Shown in pieces: positions 31,748 through 40,426 of a stretch of 64,000 nucleotides of DNA. Origin of the DNA: Mycobacterium terramassiliense (lineage in GTDB: Bacteria; Actinomycetota; Actinomycetes; Mycobacteriales; Mycobacteriaceae). The notes beneath the pieces are model-generated. The model saw nothing but the letters and a program-made list of their open reading frames with translations. It searched no databases and was not told the DNA's origin. Where the stretch lies: positions 2,479,246 to 2,543,245 of the forward strand of contig NZ_LT717701.1 of assembly GCF_900157385.1 (NCBI RefSeq), in the 5' to 3' direction. Position numbers and translations under genes: made by a program. The stretch's first letter is position 1, and each line of letters opens with the position of its first letter.

Positions 31748-32920
31748 ATGGTTCTCGATTTTTCCTGGTTGCCGCCGGAGATCAATTCGGCGCGGATATT
31801 CGCCGGCGCGGGTTCGGGCCCTTTGTTCACGGCGGCGTCGGCCTGGGACGGCTTGGCGTCGGACCTGTCGGGAGCGGCGTCGTCGTTCAACTCGGTGGTG
31901 AGCGGCCTGACCAATGGGTCGTGGACAGGCCCCTCGGCGGCCGCCATGGCGGAGGCGGCGGCGCCGTACGTGGGGTGGTTGAACTCAGCGGCGGTGCAGG
32001 CCGGGGCCGCAGCGGCTCAGGCCCGCGCGGCGGCGACGGCGTTCGAGTCCGCGCGGGCGGCGACGGTGCCCACCCCGGCGATCGCCGCGAACCGCGCCCA
32101 GCTGATGGCGCTGATCGCGGCGAACATCCTGGGCCAGAACACTCCGGCGATCTTCATGACCGAGTTCGAGTACATGGAGATGTGGGCCCAGGACGTGGCC
32201 GCGATGGTCGGCTATCACAGCGGGGCCATGGGGGTGGCCGCGGCGTTGCCGGCGTTCAGCCTGCCGCCGGTGAGCCTGGCGGGCCTGACAGGCTTGCTGA
32301 CGTCGGTGGGGGGTGCGATTGCCGCTCCGCTGGCGCCGGTGACGTCGGTGGTCGGGCCCGCAGTATCGCAGGTGTCGGGCCTGGCTTCGGCGCTGCCGGT
32401 GTCGTCACTGCAATCGGTCGCCCAGGTCGTGATGATGCCGGCGAGCATGATGATGTCGCCAATCATGATGGCGGCCCAAGCGGGCATGAGCGCGCATCCG
32501 GCACTGGCCAGCGCCACCGACGTCGGGGCCGCTGCGCCGAAATTCGTCAGCGACGCCGCTCCCGCGGGGATGAGGCTTGGCGGCGGCGCGGGCGGCCTGG
32601 GCGGCGGCCTGGGCGGCGCGTCCGCGAATTTGGGCGGGGCGCGGCTGGTCGGGGCGATGTCGGTGCCGCCGACGTGGCAGGGGTCAACGCCGGCCCGGAT
32701 GGTCAGTGCGGCGATGTCGGGGCTGGGCGGCGAGATGCCCGGCGCGGCCGCCGCGGCGGCCGGGGCACCCGCGGGCGGCGGGATGCCGTTCATGCCGATG
32801 CCGATGGGCGGCATGGGGGCCGGCGCCGGGATGCCCGGCGGAATGATGGGCCGCGGCGGGGCCAGCCCGAATGTCGTGCAGTCGCGGCCCAGCGTGGTGC
32901 CGCGCATCGGAGTCGGATAG
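31748..32920 (+). CDS. PPE family protein, SVP subgroup (first copy)
   Basis: A 390-residue PPE protein. The PPE domain (about 1-180) starts MVLDFSWLPPEINSARIFAG and has the W-x-G-type turn (GSWTGPS). The C-terminal part carries VGAMSVPPTW, matching the PPE-SVP signature G-x-x-S-V-P-x-x-W, followed by a Gly/Met-rich tail. PPE-SVP proteins are ESX-5 substrates in mycobacteria. The central region (about 105-180) is nearly identical in DNA to the second PPE gene at 33852, marking a tandem duplication. It leads the EsxP/EsxO-like pair that follows. No strong ribosome-binding site is visible. Confidence 0.92.
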   Translation: MVLDFSWLPPEINSARIFAGAGSGPLFTAASAWDGLASDLSGAASSFNSVVSGLTNGSWTGPSAAAMAEAAAPYVGWLNSAAVQAGAAAAQARAAATAFESARAATVPTPAIAANRAQLMALIAANILGQNTPAIFMTEFEYMEMWAQDVAAMVGYHSGAMGVAAALPAFSLPPVSLAGLTGLLTSVGGAIAAPLAPVTSVVGPAVSQVSGLASALPVSSLQSVAQVVMMPASMMMSPIMMAAQAGMSAHPALASATDVGAAAPKFVSDAAPAGMRLGGGAGGLGGGLGGASANLGGARLVGAMSVPPTWQGSTPARMVSAAMSGLGGEMPGAAAAAAGAPAGGGMPFMPMPMGGMGAGAGMPGGMMGRGGASPNVVQSRPSVVPRIGVG

Positions 32921-33001
32921 GGCGGGGGTGATAGGTCGGGGCTGTGCGTTGGGCGCCGCAGCGGCGCCTAACTTCGATTTGTTTACGGAAGGAGTGGGGT
33001 A

Positions 33002-33298
33002 ATGGCTACTCGGTTTATGACCGATCCGCACGCGATGCGGGCGATGGCAGGTCGTTTCGACGTACATGCGCAGACTGTTACGGATGAGGCGCAGCGGATG
33101 TGGGCCTCGTCGCAAAACATTTCCGGCGCCAGCTGGAGCGGGGCGGCGGAGGCGACGTCCTACAACACCATGGGTCAGATGAACCAGGCGTTTCGCAACA
33201 TTGTGAACATGCTGCAGGGTGTGCGTGACGGGCTGATCCGCGACGCGAACAACTACGAGCAGCAAGAGCAGGCTTCCCAGCAGATTCTGAGCAGTTAG
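33002..33298 (+). CDS. EsxP-like WXG100 protein (QILSS family), first copy
   Basis: A 98-residue WXG100 protein starting MATRFMTDPHAMRAMAGRF and ending in EQQEQASQQILSS, the QILSS subfamily of which M. tuberculosis EsxP, EsxJ, EsxK, EsxM and EsxW are members. The turn motif is W-S-G (ASWSGAAE). It should pair with the following EsxO-like protein as a helical-hairpin heterodimer exported by a type VII system (ESX-5). A good SD (GGAAGGAG) precedes the ATG. Confidence 0.94.
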   Translation: MATRFMTDPHAMRAMAGRFDVHAQTVTDEAQRMWASSQNISGASWSGAAEATSYNTMGQMNQAFRNIVNMLQGVRDGLIRDANNYEQQEQASQQILSS

Positions 33299-33327
33299 CG
33301 GCTTCAGGGCGTTAGGAGATTTGTGCG

Positions 33328-33612
33328 ATGACAATTAACTATCAATTCGGCGATGTGGACGCCCACGGCGCGACGATTCGCGCCCAGGCGGCGTCGTTGG
33401 AGGCCGAGCACCAGGCCATCGTTCGCGATGTGCTGGCCGCTGGTGACTTCTGGGGCGGCTCCGGTTCGGTGGCTTGCCAGGAGTTCATCACCCAGTTGGG
33501 TCGCAACTTCCAGGTGATCTACGAGCAGGCCAACTCCCACGGCCAGAAGGTGCAAAGCGCCGGCAGCAACATGGCCAGCACCGACAGCGCGGTCGGGTCC
33601 AGCTGGGCCTGA
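33328..33612 (+). CDS. EsxO-like WXG100 protein (Mtb9.9 family), first copy
   Basis: A 94-residue WXG100 protein of the Mtb9.9 family (EsxI, EsxL, EsxN, EsxO, EsxV), starting MTINYQFGDVDAHGATIRAQ with W-G-G in the turn (DFWGGSGS). Its protein sequence is identical to the copy at 36077. The DNA is also nearly identical after codon 10, but the first ten codons differ at seven synonymous positions. This points to recent gene conversion. It partners the EsxP-like protein 29 nt upstream. Confidence 0.94.
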   Translation: MTINYQFGDVDAHGATIRAQAASLEAEHQAIVRDVLAAGDFWGGSGSVACQEFITQLGRNFQVIYEQANSHGQKVQSAGSNMASTDSAVGSSWA

Positions 33613-33625
33613 CCAGCCATCCAAG

Positions 33626-33657
33626 GGCGTGGGTGACACCCCGGTGTTACCCACGCC
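33626..33657 (+). terminator. Hairpin after the first esx pair
   Basis: Arms 33626-33640 and 33643-33657 pair over 15 bp with one G-T mismatch and a 2-nt loop, 13 bases after the EsxO-like stop. It is a plausible terminator for the PPE-esx transcript; no U-tract. Confidence 0.55.
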
Positions 33658-33851
33658 TGAGGCGTTCGAAGGCATCGCTACGCCCCCGCGGGTGACCAGA
33701 GCCGGTCCCCGACGCGAATTCAATGCCACCATGGGTTGGACGGTTTGGTGAAACCCCTGATTTTTGAGGGGCGAAGGACTTAGGATCGGCTCGTGGTGTC
33801 TGTTGATCGTTGGACTGTGCCGTTGATGCGGCTGGCTGGCTTGGGGGTGTG

Positions 33852-35054
33852 ATGGTTCCCGCTTTTACGTTCTTCCCGCCGGAGATCAACTCGGCGTTGA
33901 TGTTCGCCGGGGCGGGTTCGGGGCCCTTGTTCATGGCGGCGTCGGCCTGGGACGCCTTGGCGACTGACCTGGCGGGTGCGGCGTCGTCGTTCCAGTCGGT
34001 GGTCTCCGGGTTGACCGACGGGCCCTGGGCGGGTCCGGCGTCGATGTCCATGGCGGCCGCGGCGACGCCCTACGTGGGGTGGTTGAGCGCGGCGGCCGGG
34101 CAGGCGGAGTCGGCGGGCCTGCAGGCGCGCACCGCCGCGACGGCGTTCGAGTCCGCGCTGGCGGCGACGGTGCCCACCCCGGCGATCGCCGCGAACCGCG
34201 CCCAGCTGATGGCGTTGATCGCGACGAACATCCTGGGCCAGAACACGCCGGCGATCTTCATGACCGAGTTCGAGTACATGGAGATGTGGGCCCAGGACGT
34301 GGCCGCGATGGTCGGCTATCACGGCGGGGCCATGGGGGTGGCCGCGGCGTTGCCGGCGTTCAGCCTGCCGCCGGTGAGCCTGGCCGGCTTGACGGGGCTG
34401 TTGGCGGCGCCGCTGACCGGCGTGGGCTCGCAGGTCGCCGGATTGGCGACGTCGGTGGCGGGCGTGAGCGGATTGTCGGGCATTACGGCGGTGGCTGGCA
34501 GTGCGGTGTCGCAGGCGGCCTCCCTGGCCTCGGCGGCGCCGATTTCGTCGCTGACGACGGTGGCCCAGGTCGGAATGATGCCGGTGAGCATGATGATGTC
34601 GCCGATCATGATGGCGGCCCAAGCGGGCATGGGCGCGTCGAATTCGGCGGCGCTCGCCGGTGCGACGGGCGCTGCGGGCGCCGTCGATCCGGCGAAATTC
34701 GTCAGCAGCGCGGTTCCGAAGGGGCTTGGCGGCGGCATCGGCGGCCTGGGTGGCGCCGAGGCCGGTCTGGGCAAGGCGCGGCTGGTCGGGGCGATGTCGG
34801 TGCCCCCGACCTGGCAGGGCTCGGCGCCGTCCCGGATGGTCAGCGCGGCGATGTCGGGCATGGGCGAGATGCCGGCCGGCGCGGCCGCGGCCGGGGCGCC
34901 GATGGGCGGCGGCATGCCGATGATGCCGATGCCGATGGGTGGCATGGGCGCCGGCGCGGGCATGCCCGGCGGGATGATGGGCCGCGGCGGGGCCAGTCCG
35001 ACCCATGTGGTGCAGTCGCGGCCCAGCGTGGTGCCGCGGACCGGGGTCGGATAG
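33852..35054 (+). CDS. PPE family protein, SVP subgroup (second copy)
   Basis: A 400-residue paralogue of the PPE at 31748. It starts MVPAFTFFPPEINSALMFAG, has GPWAGPA in the turn and the SVP signature VGAMSVPPTW near the C-terminus, followed by the same Gly/Met-rich tail. The ATG at 33852 was chosen because the PPE domain must begin there. The two genes differ mainly in residues 180-260, where a longer Val/Ser/Ala-rich segment is present here. Probable ESX-5 substrate together with the downstream esx pair. Confidence 0.92.
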   Translation: MVPAFTFFPPEINSALMFAGAGSGPLFMAASAWDALATDLAGAASSFQSVVSGLTDGPWAGPASMSMAAAATPYVGWLSAAAGQAESAGLQARTAATAFESALAATVPTPAIAANRAQLMALIATNILGQNTPAIFMTEFEYMEMWAQDVAAMVGYHGGAMGVAAALPAFSLPPVSLAGLTGLLAAPLTGVGSQVAGLATSVAGVSGLSGITAVAGSAVSQAASLASAAPISSLTTVAQVGMMPVSMMMSPIMMAAQAGMGASNSAALAGATGAAGAVDPAKFVSSAVPKGLGGGIGGLGGAEAGLGKARLVGAMSVPPTWQGSAPSRMVSAAMSGMGEMPAGAAAAGAPMGGGMPMMPMPMGGMGAGAGMPGGMMGRGGASPTHVVQSRPSVVPRTGVG

Positions 35055-35330
35055 GTCGTCGGAAAGGGCAGGTGATACGCCGGGCCGCGAGTCGGCGGCC
35101 CCAGGGGCCCGGGTCTGTGGCCATCCCGCGGTTGCGTCATGCGGAGCGTGCCGCTCTCACCCGGATTCCGTCATCGGTTTCGCCCGGGATCGTGCGCTGT
35201 TTCTAAAAGAGGCGAAATCGCTGAATCCCGGATATTGTCCTCAGAATTGACTTACGATGCGAAGTGCCTGGTGGCGATCGATTCGCCGCCGGGTTCGAAG
35301 ATGAACGAAACGGCTGTGGAAGGGGGCACC

Positions 35331-35657
35331 GTGCTTTTGCCTCTTGGTTCCCCGCTGCCGGACGATGCGGTGTCGGCAAAGCGAGGCGAGTCGGGGATGC
35401 TCGGCGGCTTATCGGTTCCGCTGAAGTGGGGGGTGGCTGTTCCCCCGGACGACTACGACCATTGGGCACCGGAGCCGGAAGAAGGCGCCGATGCAACCGC
35501 GCAGGCGGCCGACGGGCTCAACCCGGAGGCGACCGGCGACGGCATGGACGAGTGGAACGAGTGGGCCGAATGGAGTGAGTGGCAAGCCGAGGCGGAACCT
35601 CGCTTCGACATGCCGCGTACTACCAGCGTGGTACCGACCTCGCCGGCGGCGGGCTGA
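35331..35657 (+). CDS. Rv2348c-like ESX-region protein
   Basis: A 108-residue acidic protein starting MLLPLGSPLPDDAVSAKRG and then GGLSVPLKWGVAVPPDDYDHW, with a curious Trp-periodic acidic tract (DEWNEWAEWSEWQAEAEP) and ending SPAAG. The GTG at 35331 is preceded by GGAAGGGGG and gives the same length as M. tuberculosis Rv2348c, a T-cell antigen beside esxP. Upstream in-frame starts (35139, 35301) lack good sites. No signal peptide. Its place between a PPE and an esx pair suggests a role with the type VII substrates, but no function is known to me. Confidence 0.82.
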   Translation: MLLPLGSPLPDDAVSAKRGESGMLGGLSVPLKWGVAVPPDDYDHWAPEPEEGADATAQAADGLNPEATGDGMDEWNEWAEWSEWQAEAEPRFDMPRTTSVVPTSPAAG

Positions 35658-35729
35658 GGTTTCACGCGTGATCCAAGACCAACCTGTATGAGAAATCCAG
35701 GAAGTTAAATCCAGAAGGAGAAAGGCAAC

Positions 35730-36026
35730 ATGGCAACACGTTTTATGACCGACCCGCACGAGATGCGGGCGATGGCGGGCCGTTTTGAGGTCCACGCGCA
35801 GACCGTTGAGGACGAGGCTCGCAAGATGTGGGCGTCGTCGATGAACATCGCCGGTGCCGGCTGGAGTGGCCAGGCGCAGGCGACCTCCTACGACACCATG
35901 GGTCAGATGAATCAGGCCTTCCGCAACATCGTGAACATGCTGCACGGTGTGCGTGACGGGCTGATCCGCGACGCCAACAACTACGAGCAGCAAGAGCAGG
36001 CTTCCCAGCAAATCCTCGGCAGCTAG
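35730..36026 (+). CDS. esxP: EsxP, WXG100 protein (QILSS family), second copy
   Basis: A 98-residue WXG100 protein, MATRFMTDPHEMRAMAGRF to QQILGS, with W-S-G in the turn (GWSGQAQ). The order Rv2348c-like, esxP, esxO, TPM-domain gene matches Rv2348c-Rv2347c-Rv2346c-Rv2345, so I treat this as the positional esxP orthologue. The terminal ILSS of the family is ILGS here. A strong GAAGGAGAAAGG site precedes the ATG. Confidence 0.93.
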   Translation: MATRFMTDPHEMRAMAGRFEVHAQTVEDEARKMWASSMNIAGAGWSGQAQATSYDTMGQMNQAFRNIVNMLHGVRDGLIRDANNYEQQEQASQQILGS

Positions 36027-36076
36027 CCCAACGGCGCTGTCGCCTAAGACTTTTCACGACTTGAAAGGACGTAAAC

Positions 36077-36361
36077 ATGACCATCAATTACCAATTTGGC
36101 GACGTCGACGCCCACGGCGCGACGATTCGCGCCCAGGCGGCGTCGTTGGAGGCCGAGCACCAGGCCATCGTTCGCGATGTGCTGGCCGCTGGTGACTTCT
36201 GGGGCGGCTCGGGTTCGGTGGCTTGCCAGGAGTTCATCACCCAGTTGGGTCGCAACTTCCAGGTGATCTACGAGCAGGCCAACTCCCACGGCCAGAAGGT
36301 GCAAAGCGCCGGCAGCAACATGGCCAGCACCGACAGCGCCGTCGGGTCCAGCTGGGCCTAG
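36077..36361 (+). CDS. esxO: EsxO, WXG100 protein (Mtb9.9 family), second copy
   Basis: A 94-residue protein identical to the EsxO-like product of 33328-33612 and expected to dimerize with EsxP. SD GAAAGGACG lies upstream. At DNA level it differs from the first copy by seven silent changes within the first 30 nt and by only two in the remaining coding sequence. A strong intrinsic terminator follows at 36412-36446. Confidence 0.94.
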   Translation: MTINYQFGDVDAHGATIRAQAASLEAEHQAIVRDVLAAGDFWGGSGSVACQEFITQLGRNFQVIYEQANSHGQKVQSAGSNMASTDSAVGSSWA

Positions 36362-36411
36362 CGGAGACCGGCTGACGGCGGCGCGCCGCCGTCACCGTTG
36401 AGTAGTGCAAC

Positions 36412-36446
36412 ACCGACCCCCGGGCACTGGGTGCCCGGGGGTCGGT
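36412..36446 (+). terminator. Strong hairpin terminator between esxO and the TPM-domain gene
   Basis: ACCGACCCCCGGGCAC (36412-36427) pairs perfectly with 36431-36446 around a 3-nt loop and is followed by TTGT, so it can act in both directions between these convergent genes. A perfect 22-bp palindrome (TGACGGCGGCG and its complement, 36373-36394) lies just before it. Confidence 0.85.
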
Positions 36447-36470
36447 TTGTACTCGGTTTGTCTCTAGTGA

Positions 36471-38456
36471 TCAGAACCGGCCGCCGCCGCCCATCAGGCC
36501 GCCGCCGGATGAGCCGGACGAGCCGAACGAGGTGGGGCTCCAGCCGCCGAACCCCCCGCGCATCGCTCCGCTGAGCACGTTGCCGATGATGATCCCGCCG
36601 ATCATGGCGCCGCTGTCGCCGCCGCCGCGGCCGGCGTAGACGCGCTGGGCCTGCTGCACGTCGGCATTCGCCAGGGCCTGCGCCTGAGCGGCCAGCGTCG
36701 ACGCCGCGTTGGCGTGCGCGATCGCCTCGGCCAGGTTGGTCGCCCTCTTGTCCTGCGCGGCCTGCAGGTGTCGTCCGGCTTCGGCGAGCCGGGTCCGGGC
36801 CTCGGCGCCGATGCTGCCCCGGCGGGTGTCGATGTATTCGGAGACGCCGCGCACCCGCGCCTGGGCGGTGAACAGCGCCTGCTCGAACGACCGGTTGAGC
36901 CGTTCGGCGTCGGCCTGCTCCTGGGCCACGGCGTCCAGGACGCGATCGAGGTCGGCGCCGGCCTTGGTCAGCCGGGCGAATGCGCCGAGGGGATCGGCGG
37001 AGCCGCCGGTGCTGCGCGAATAGTCCAACGCCCCGGTCGCCGCGTCGCGGGCCGCCGTCAGCTCGGCCGTATGACCCGACGCCGCGCTCGGCACGTTCTT
37101 CAGCTGGTCGTCGGCGCGCTTGACGGCCGCGCGGATGTCGTCGACGACCGTCGGCAACGCCGCGATGGCGTGCCTGATGTCCGTGGCGGCGTTGTCGATC
37201 GCATCCAGCAGCGCTCGGGCTTGCCCGAGCGCCGATTCGGCGGCGTGGTAGGCATCCACCAATCCCGTCTGCTTCCCGATTTCGACGCGGCCGGCCAGAT
37301 CACGGGCGGTAGTAATGTTGCGGTCGGCGAACGCCAGCCGCTCCTTGGTGCCTGCGACGTTGCCGGACACCGAAGTCAGTGCCGTAGCGTCGAATTCGGC
37401 GCGCAACTCGGCCAGCCGGCGTTCGGCGGGGTCGATGCGGCTGGTGAGTGCGACGTACTGTTCGGTCAGCGCGTCCAGCCGCGACGGGGCGTTGAGCACC
37501 AGATCCCGCAGCTTTTCGAATGCCTCCGTCTGTGATTCGAGTTCGCGGTCGGCGCGTGCCGCCGAGACGATCACCCGGGTCAGCAGTTCGCGGCGTTGCA
37601 CGGGCGTCTCGGGCGTGCCGTCGTCAAGCTGGTGACGAACGGTAAAGGCTTGCGACAACGCCGCTTTGGCGTTATTGACCGCTTCGGTAAACGGTTGGGT
37701 GCGCTGGTCGCCGAACTCGTCGATCGCCAGGGCCAGCTCGTTGGCGCTGGTGCGCACCGCGTTGTCGACGTCGACCACCATCGAGCGCGACAGCTCGTCG
37801 AGGGCCTCCAGCGGCACGGCGGCCAGCGCGGTGGCGTCGGTGGGGTCGACGCGCCGCGCCGCGGCCAGCGCGGCGGCGCGCCGCCGGCGACGGCGATAGC
37901 GCATCACCACCAGCAGGGCCGCGACGGCAACGGCGATGGCAAGCAACGCGACCAGCAGGTAGACGCGGCCCGACGACGGTGGCGCGGTGTCGAGCCCGCT
38001 GGCCGCGGCGATCGCGGCACCGCTGAAGTCGCCGTTGTGCAGGGCGGGTTCAATCCTGTTGCGGCGCAACTGGTCAACTTGGCCGGCCTTGACGCTCTTG
38101 ATCGCGGACGGGACGAAGAACGCGTACGCCCGGCCCGTGGTGGCCACGGCCAGCAGCGCGTCGTAGTCGCCGAGCTCGCTGACGCTCCTCGTGCGCCGTG
38201 CCCAGTCCTCCGCGTTCTGCCCCGAGAAGTTGTCGACGTAGACCACCCATAGTCGGATGTGGCGATCGGCGTACAGCTTGTCGGTGGCCGACGTCACCGC
38301 GGCGCGGCCGGAATCCGACAAAACCTTCGCGCTGTCGGTGACCTGATCCGGCAGGGGAAACGGCGGTTGCGCGCCGCCCGGCGGCGCCAGCAGGAGTGCC
38401 CCGCACAGACCCGCGAGGACCGCCAGCATCACGCCGAGCAGGCGAGCAGTGCGCAT
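36471..38456 (-). CDS. TPM-domain membrane protein (Rv2345-like)
   Basis: A 661-residue secreted or anchored protein. A signal sequence (LLGVMLAVLAGLCGALLLA, up to about residue 29) is followed by a TPM domain (about 35-160; VTDSAKVLS, then IRLWVVYVDNFSG). A transmembrane segment at about 170-190 (VYLLVALLAIAVAVAALLVV) has a following Arg-rich stop-transfer stretch. Next come a long charged helical region with coiled-coil character (about 200-600) and a Gly-rich tail (GGGLMGGGGRF). TPM domains occur in photosystem-repair and phosphatase-like proteins; function here is unknown. It converges on esxO and diverges from dgt. Syntenic with Rv2345. Confidence 0.87.
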   Translation of the reverse strand: MRTARLLGVMLAVLAGLCGALLLAPPGGAQPPFPLPDQVTDSAKVLSDSGRAAVTSATDKLYADRHIRLWVVYVDNFSGQNAEDWARRTRSVSELGDYDALLAVATTGRAYAFFVPSAIKSVKAGQVDQLRRNRIEPALHNGDFSGAAIAAASGLDTAPPSSGRVYLLVALLAIAVAVAALLVVMRYRRRRRRAAALAAARRVDPTDATALAAVPLEALDELSRSMVVDVDNAVRTSANELALAIDEFGDQRTQPFTEAVNNAKAALSQAFTVRHQLDDGTPETPVQRRELLTRVIVSAARADRELESQTEAFEKLRDLVLNAPSRLDALTEQYVALTSRIDPAERRLAELRAEFDATALTSVSGNVAGTKERLAFADRNITTARDLAGRVEIGKQTGLVDAYHAAESALGQARALLDAIDNAATDIRHAIAALPTVVDDIRAAVKRADDQLKNVPSAASGHTAELTAARDAATGALDYSRSTGGSADPLGAFARLTKAGADLDRVLDAVAQEQADAERLNRSFEQALFTAQARVRGVSEYIDTRRGSIGAEARTRLAEAGRHLQAAQDKRATNLAEAIAHANAASTLAAQAQALANADVQQAQRVYAGRGGGDSGAMIGGIIIGNVLSGAMRGGFGGWSPTSFGSSGSSGGGLMGGGGRF

Positions 38457-38507
38457 AGGTCAATGTAGCCCGGCTTCCCTGGCAGACTGTGCTTCGGTGA
38501 TTAACAG

Positions 38508-39791
38508 GTGACCACGCGACAGCAAGACCCATACGACGACTTCGACCGCCAGCGGCCGGTGCGCGAAGCGCCGAAAACTGCGGGTCTGCCGGGCACGGAA
38601 GGCCAGCACCGCACCGACTTCGCCCGCGACCGGGCCCGGGTCCTGCACAGCGCCGCGCTGCGCCGCCTGGCCGACAAGACGCAGGTGGTCGGGCCGCGGG
38701 AAGGCGACACCCCGCGCACCCGGTTGACGCACTCCCTGGAGGTCGCCCAGATCGGGCGCGGAATGGCGGTGGGGCTGGGCTGCGACCTCGATCTCGTGGA
38801 GCTCGCCGGCCTGGCCCACGACATCGGCCATCCGCCCTACGGGCACAACGGCGAGCGCGCGCTCGACGAGTTCGCGGCCGCCCACGGCGGCTTCGAGGGC
38901 AACGCGCAGAATTTTCGGATCCTCACCAGCCTCGAGCCCAAAGTGCTTGACGAGCAAGGAAACAGCGCGGGGCTGAACCTCACTCGGGCCGCGCTGGACG
39001 CGGTCACCAAATACCCGTGGACCCGCGATGAGGGACGGGGCATGGGCAGACGCAAGTTCGGCTTCTACGACGAGGACCGCGAGCCGGCGGCCTGGGTTCG
39101 TGCCGGCGCACCGGCGCACCGGACGTGCCTGGAAGCCCAGGTCATGGACTGGGCCGACGACGTCGCCTATTCGGTGCACGACGTCGAGGACGGCGTGGTC
39201 TCCCAACGCATCGACCTGCGGGTGCTCGCCGACGACGACGAGGCGGCCGCGCTGGCCAAGCTGGGGGAGAGCGAATTCTCGCGGGTCAGCGCCGACGACT
39301 TCATGGCCGCCGCGCGCCGGCTGTCGGGCCTGCCCGTGGTCGCCGCGGTCGGCAAGTACGACGCCACGCTGGCGGCGTCGGTCGCGCTCAAGCGCCTGAC
39401 CAGTGAATTGGTGGGCAGGTTCGCCTCGGCCGCCATCGCGACCACCCGCGCGGTCGCCGGCCCCGGGCCGTTGGTGCGCTACCGCGCCGACCTGGCGGTG
39501 CCCGACCTGGTGCGCGCCGAGGTCGCCCTGCTGAAAATACTGGCGCTGCAGTTCATCATGTCCGACCCCCGGCACCTGGAAACCCAAGCCCGGCAGCGCG
39601 AACGCGTGCACCGGGTGGCGCACTGGCTGTACGCCGGGGCGCCCGGAACGCTCGACCCCGTGTACGCCGCGGCGTTCACCACCGCGGCCGACGACCGGGC
39701 CCGGCTGCGGGTCGTCGTCGACCAGATCGCCTCCTACACCGAGGGCCGGCTGGAGCGCATCGATACGAGCCCGACGACGGCAAAGCGTTAG
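38508..39791 (+). CDS. dgt: Dgt, deoxyguanosinetriphosphate triphosphohydrolase-like protein
   Basis: A 427-residue HD-domain dNTP triphosphohydrolase that releases tripolyphosphate from dGTP or other dNTPs, acting in nucleotide-pool control. Metal-binding residues are visible: the first His in RLTHSLEV, the HD pair in GLAHDIGHPPYGHNGE, and the later Asp in VMDWADDVAYSVHDVED. The GTG start at 38508 gives MTTRQQDPYDDFDRQR. It precedes the SodC-like gene by 9 nt and dnaG by about 0.6 kb; dgt next to dnaG is conserved in actinobacteria. Confidence 0.93.
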   Translation: MTTRQQDPYDDFDRQRPVREAPKTAGLPGTEGQHRTDFARDRARVLHSAALRRLADKTQVVGPREGDTPRTRLTHSLEVAQIGRGMAVGLGCDLDLVELAGLAHDIGHPPYGHNGERALDEFAAAHGGFEGNAQNFRILTSLEPKVLDEQGNSAGLNLTRAALDAVTKYPWTRDEGRGMGRRKFGFYDEDREPAAWVRAGAPAHRTCLEAQVMDWADDVAYSVHDVEDGVVSQRIDLRVLADDDEAAALAKLGESEFSRVSADDFMAAARRLSGLPVVAAVGKYDATLAASVALKRLTSELVGRFASAAIATTRAVAGPGPLVRYRADLAVPDLVRAEVALLKILALQFIMSDPRHLETQARQRERVHRVAHWLYAGAPGTLDPVYAAAFTTAADDRARLRVVVDQIASYTEGRLERIDTSPTTAKR

Positions 39792-39800
39792 GCTTCCGTC

Positions 39801-40400
39801 ATGACCAAACTCGCCGCCGCCGTTCTGCTGTCGCTGCCCGTCGTGGCCGTGACGGCCTGCAGTTCGCCCCAGCACGCGACCAGCCAGACCGGCACCACGC
39901 CCCCGGTCCAGAGCGCTTCCCCGGGCACATCGACGGCGTCGAGCCCGGCGCCCGCCGCGGGAACGCTCACCGCGAACCTGAAAACGGCCGACGGGAAGGA
40001 AGTCGCCACGGCCACCTTCGATTTCAGCAACGGCTATGCCACCGTGACGGTCAAGACCGTCGCCGCCGGGATCCTGGCGCCCGGCTTCCACGACATGCAC
40101 GTGCACGCGGTCGGCAAGTGTGAGCCCAACTCGGTTGCCCCGACCGGGGGCCCGCCCGGAAACTTCCTGTCCGCCGGCGGGCACTTCCAGGCTCCCGGGC
40201 ACACCGGGATGCCCGAGAGCGGCGACCTGACCATGCTCGAGGTCCGCCAGGACGGTTCGGCGTATCTGGTGACCACCACCGACGCGTTCACCAAAGACCA
40301 GCTGCTGGCGGGCGACAAGACCGCCCTGATGATCCACGGCGCGCAAAACACCGACGGCGCGATGGATCGGATCGCGTGTGGGGTCATCGGGGCGAGCTGA
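39801..40400 (+). CDS. SodC-like Cu/Zn superoxide dismutase family lipoprotein, shortened
   Basis: A 199-residue lipoprotein with signal peptide and lipobox VTAC (Cys20), then a Ser/Thr/Pro-rich linker to about residue 52 and a SodC-like domain. Copper-site candidates are His100 and His102 (MHVHAVG), His128 (GGHF) and His179 (MIHGA); a SOD disulfide pair may be Cys107 with the C-terminal Cys (IACGVIG). The segment between GGH and the GDL aspartate (D142) is very short, so the zinc subsite looks incomplete, and about 40 residues before ACGVIG present in M. tuberculosis SodC (about 240 residues) are missing. It may scavenge superoxide at the cell surface, but catalysis is uncertain. It lies between dgt and dnaG. 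Confidence 0.85.
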   Translation: MTKLAAAVLLSLPVVAVTACSSPQHATSQTGTTPPVQSASPGTSTASSPAPAAGTLTANLKTADGKEVATATFDFSNGYATVTVKTVAAGILAPGFHDMHVHAVGKCEPNSVAPTGGPPGNFLSAGGHFQAPGHTGMPESGDLTMLEVRQDGSAYLVTTTDAFTKDQLLAGDKTALMIHGAQNTDGAMDRIACGVIGAS

Positions 40401-40426
40401 CGCAGCCGGCGTCCTACACTGGGCCG

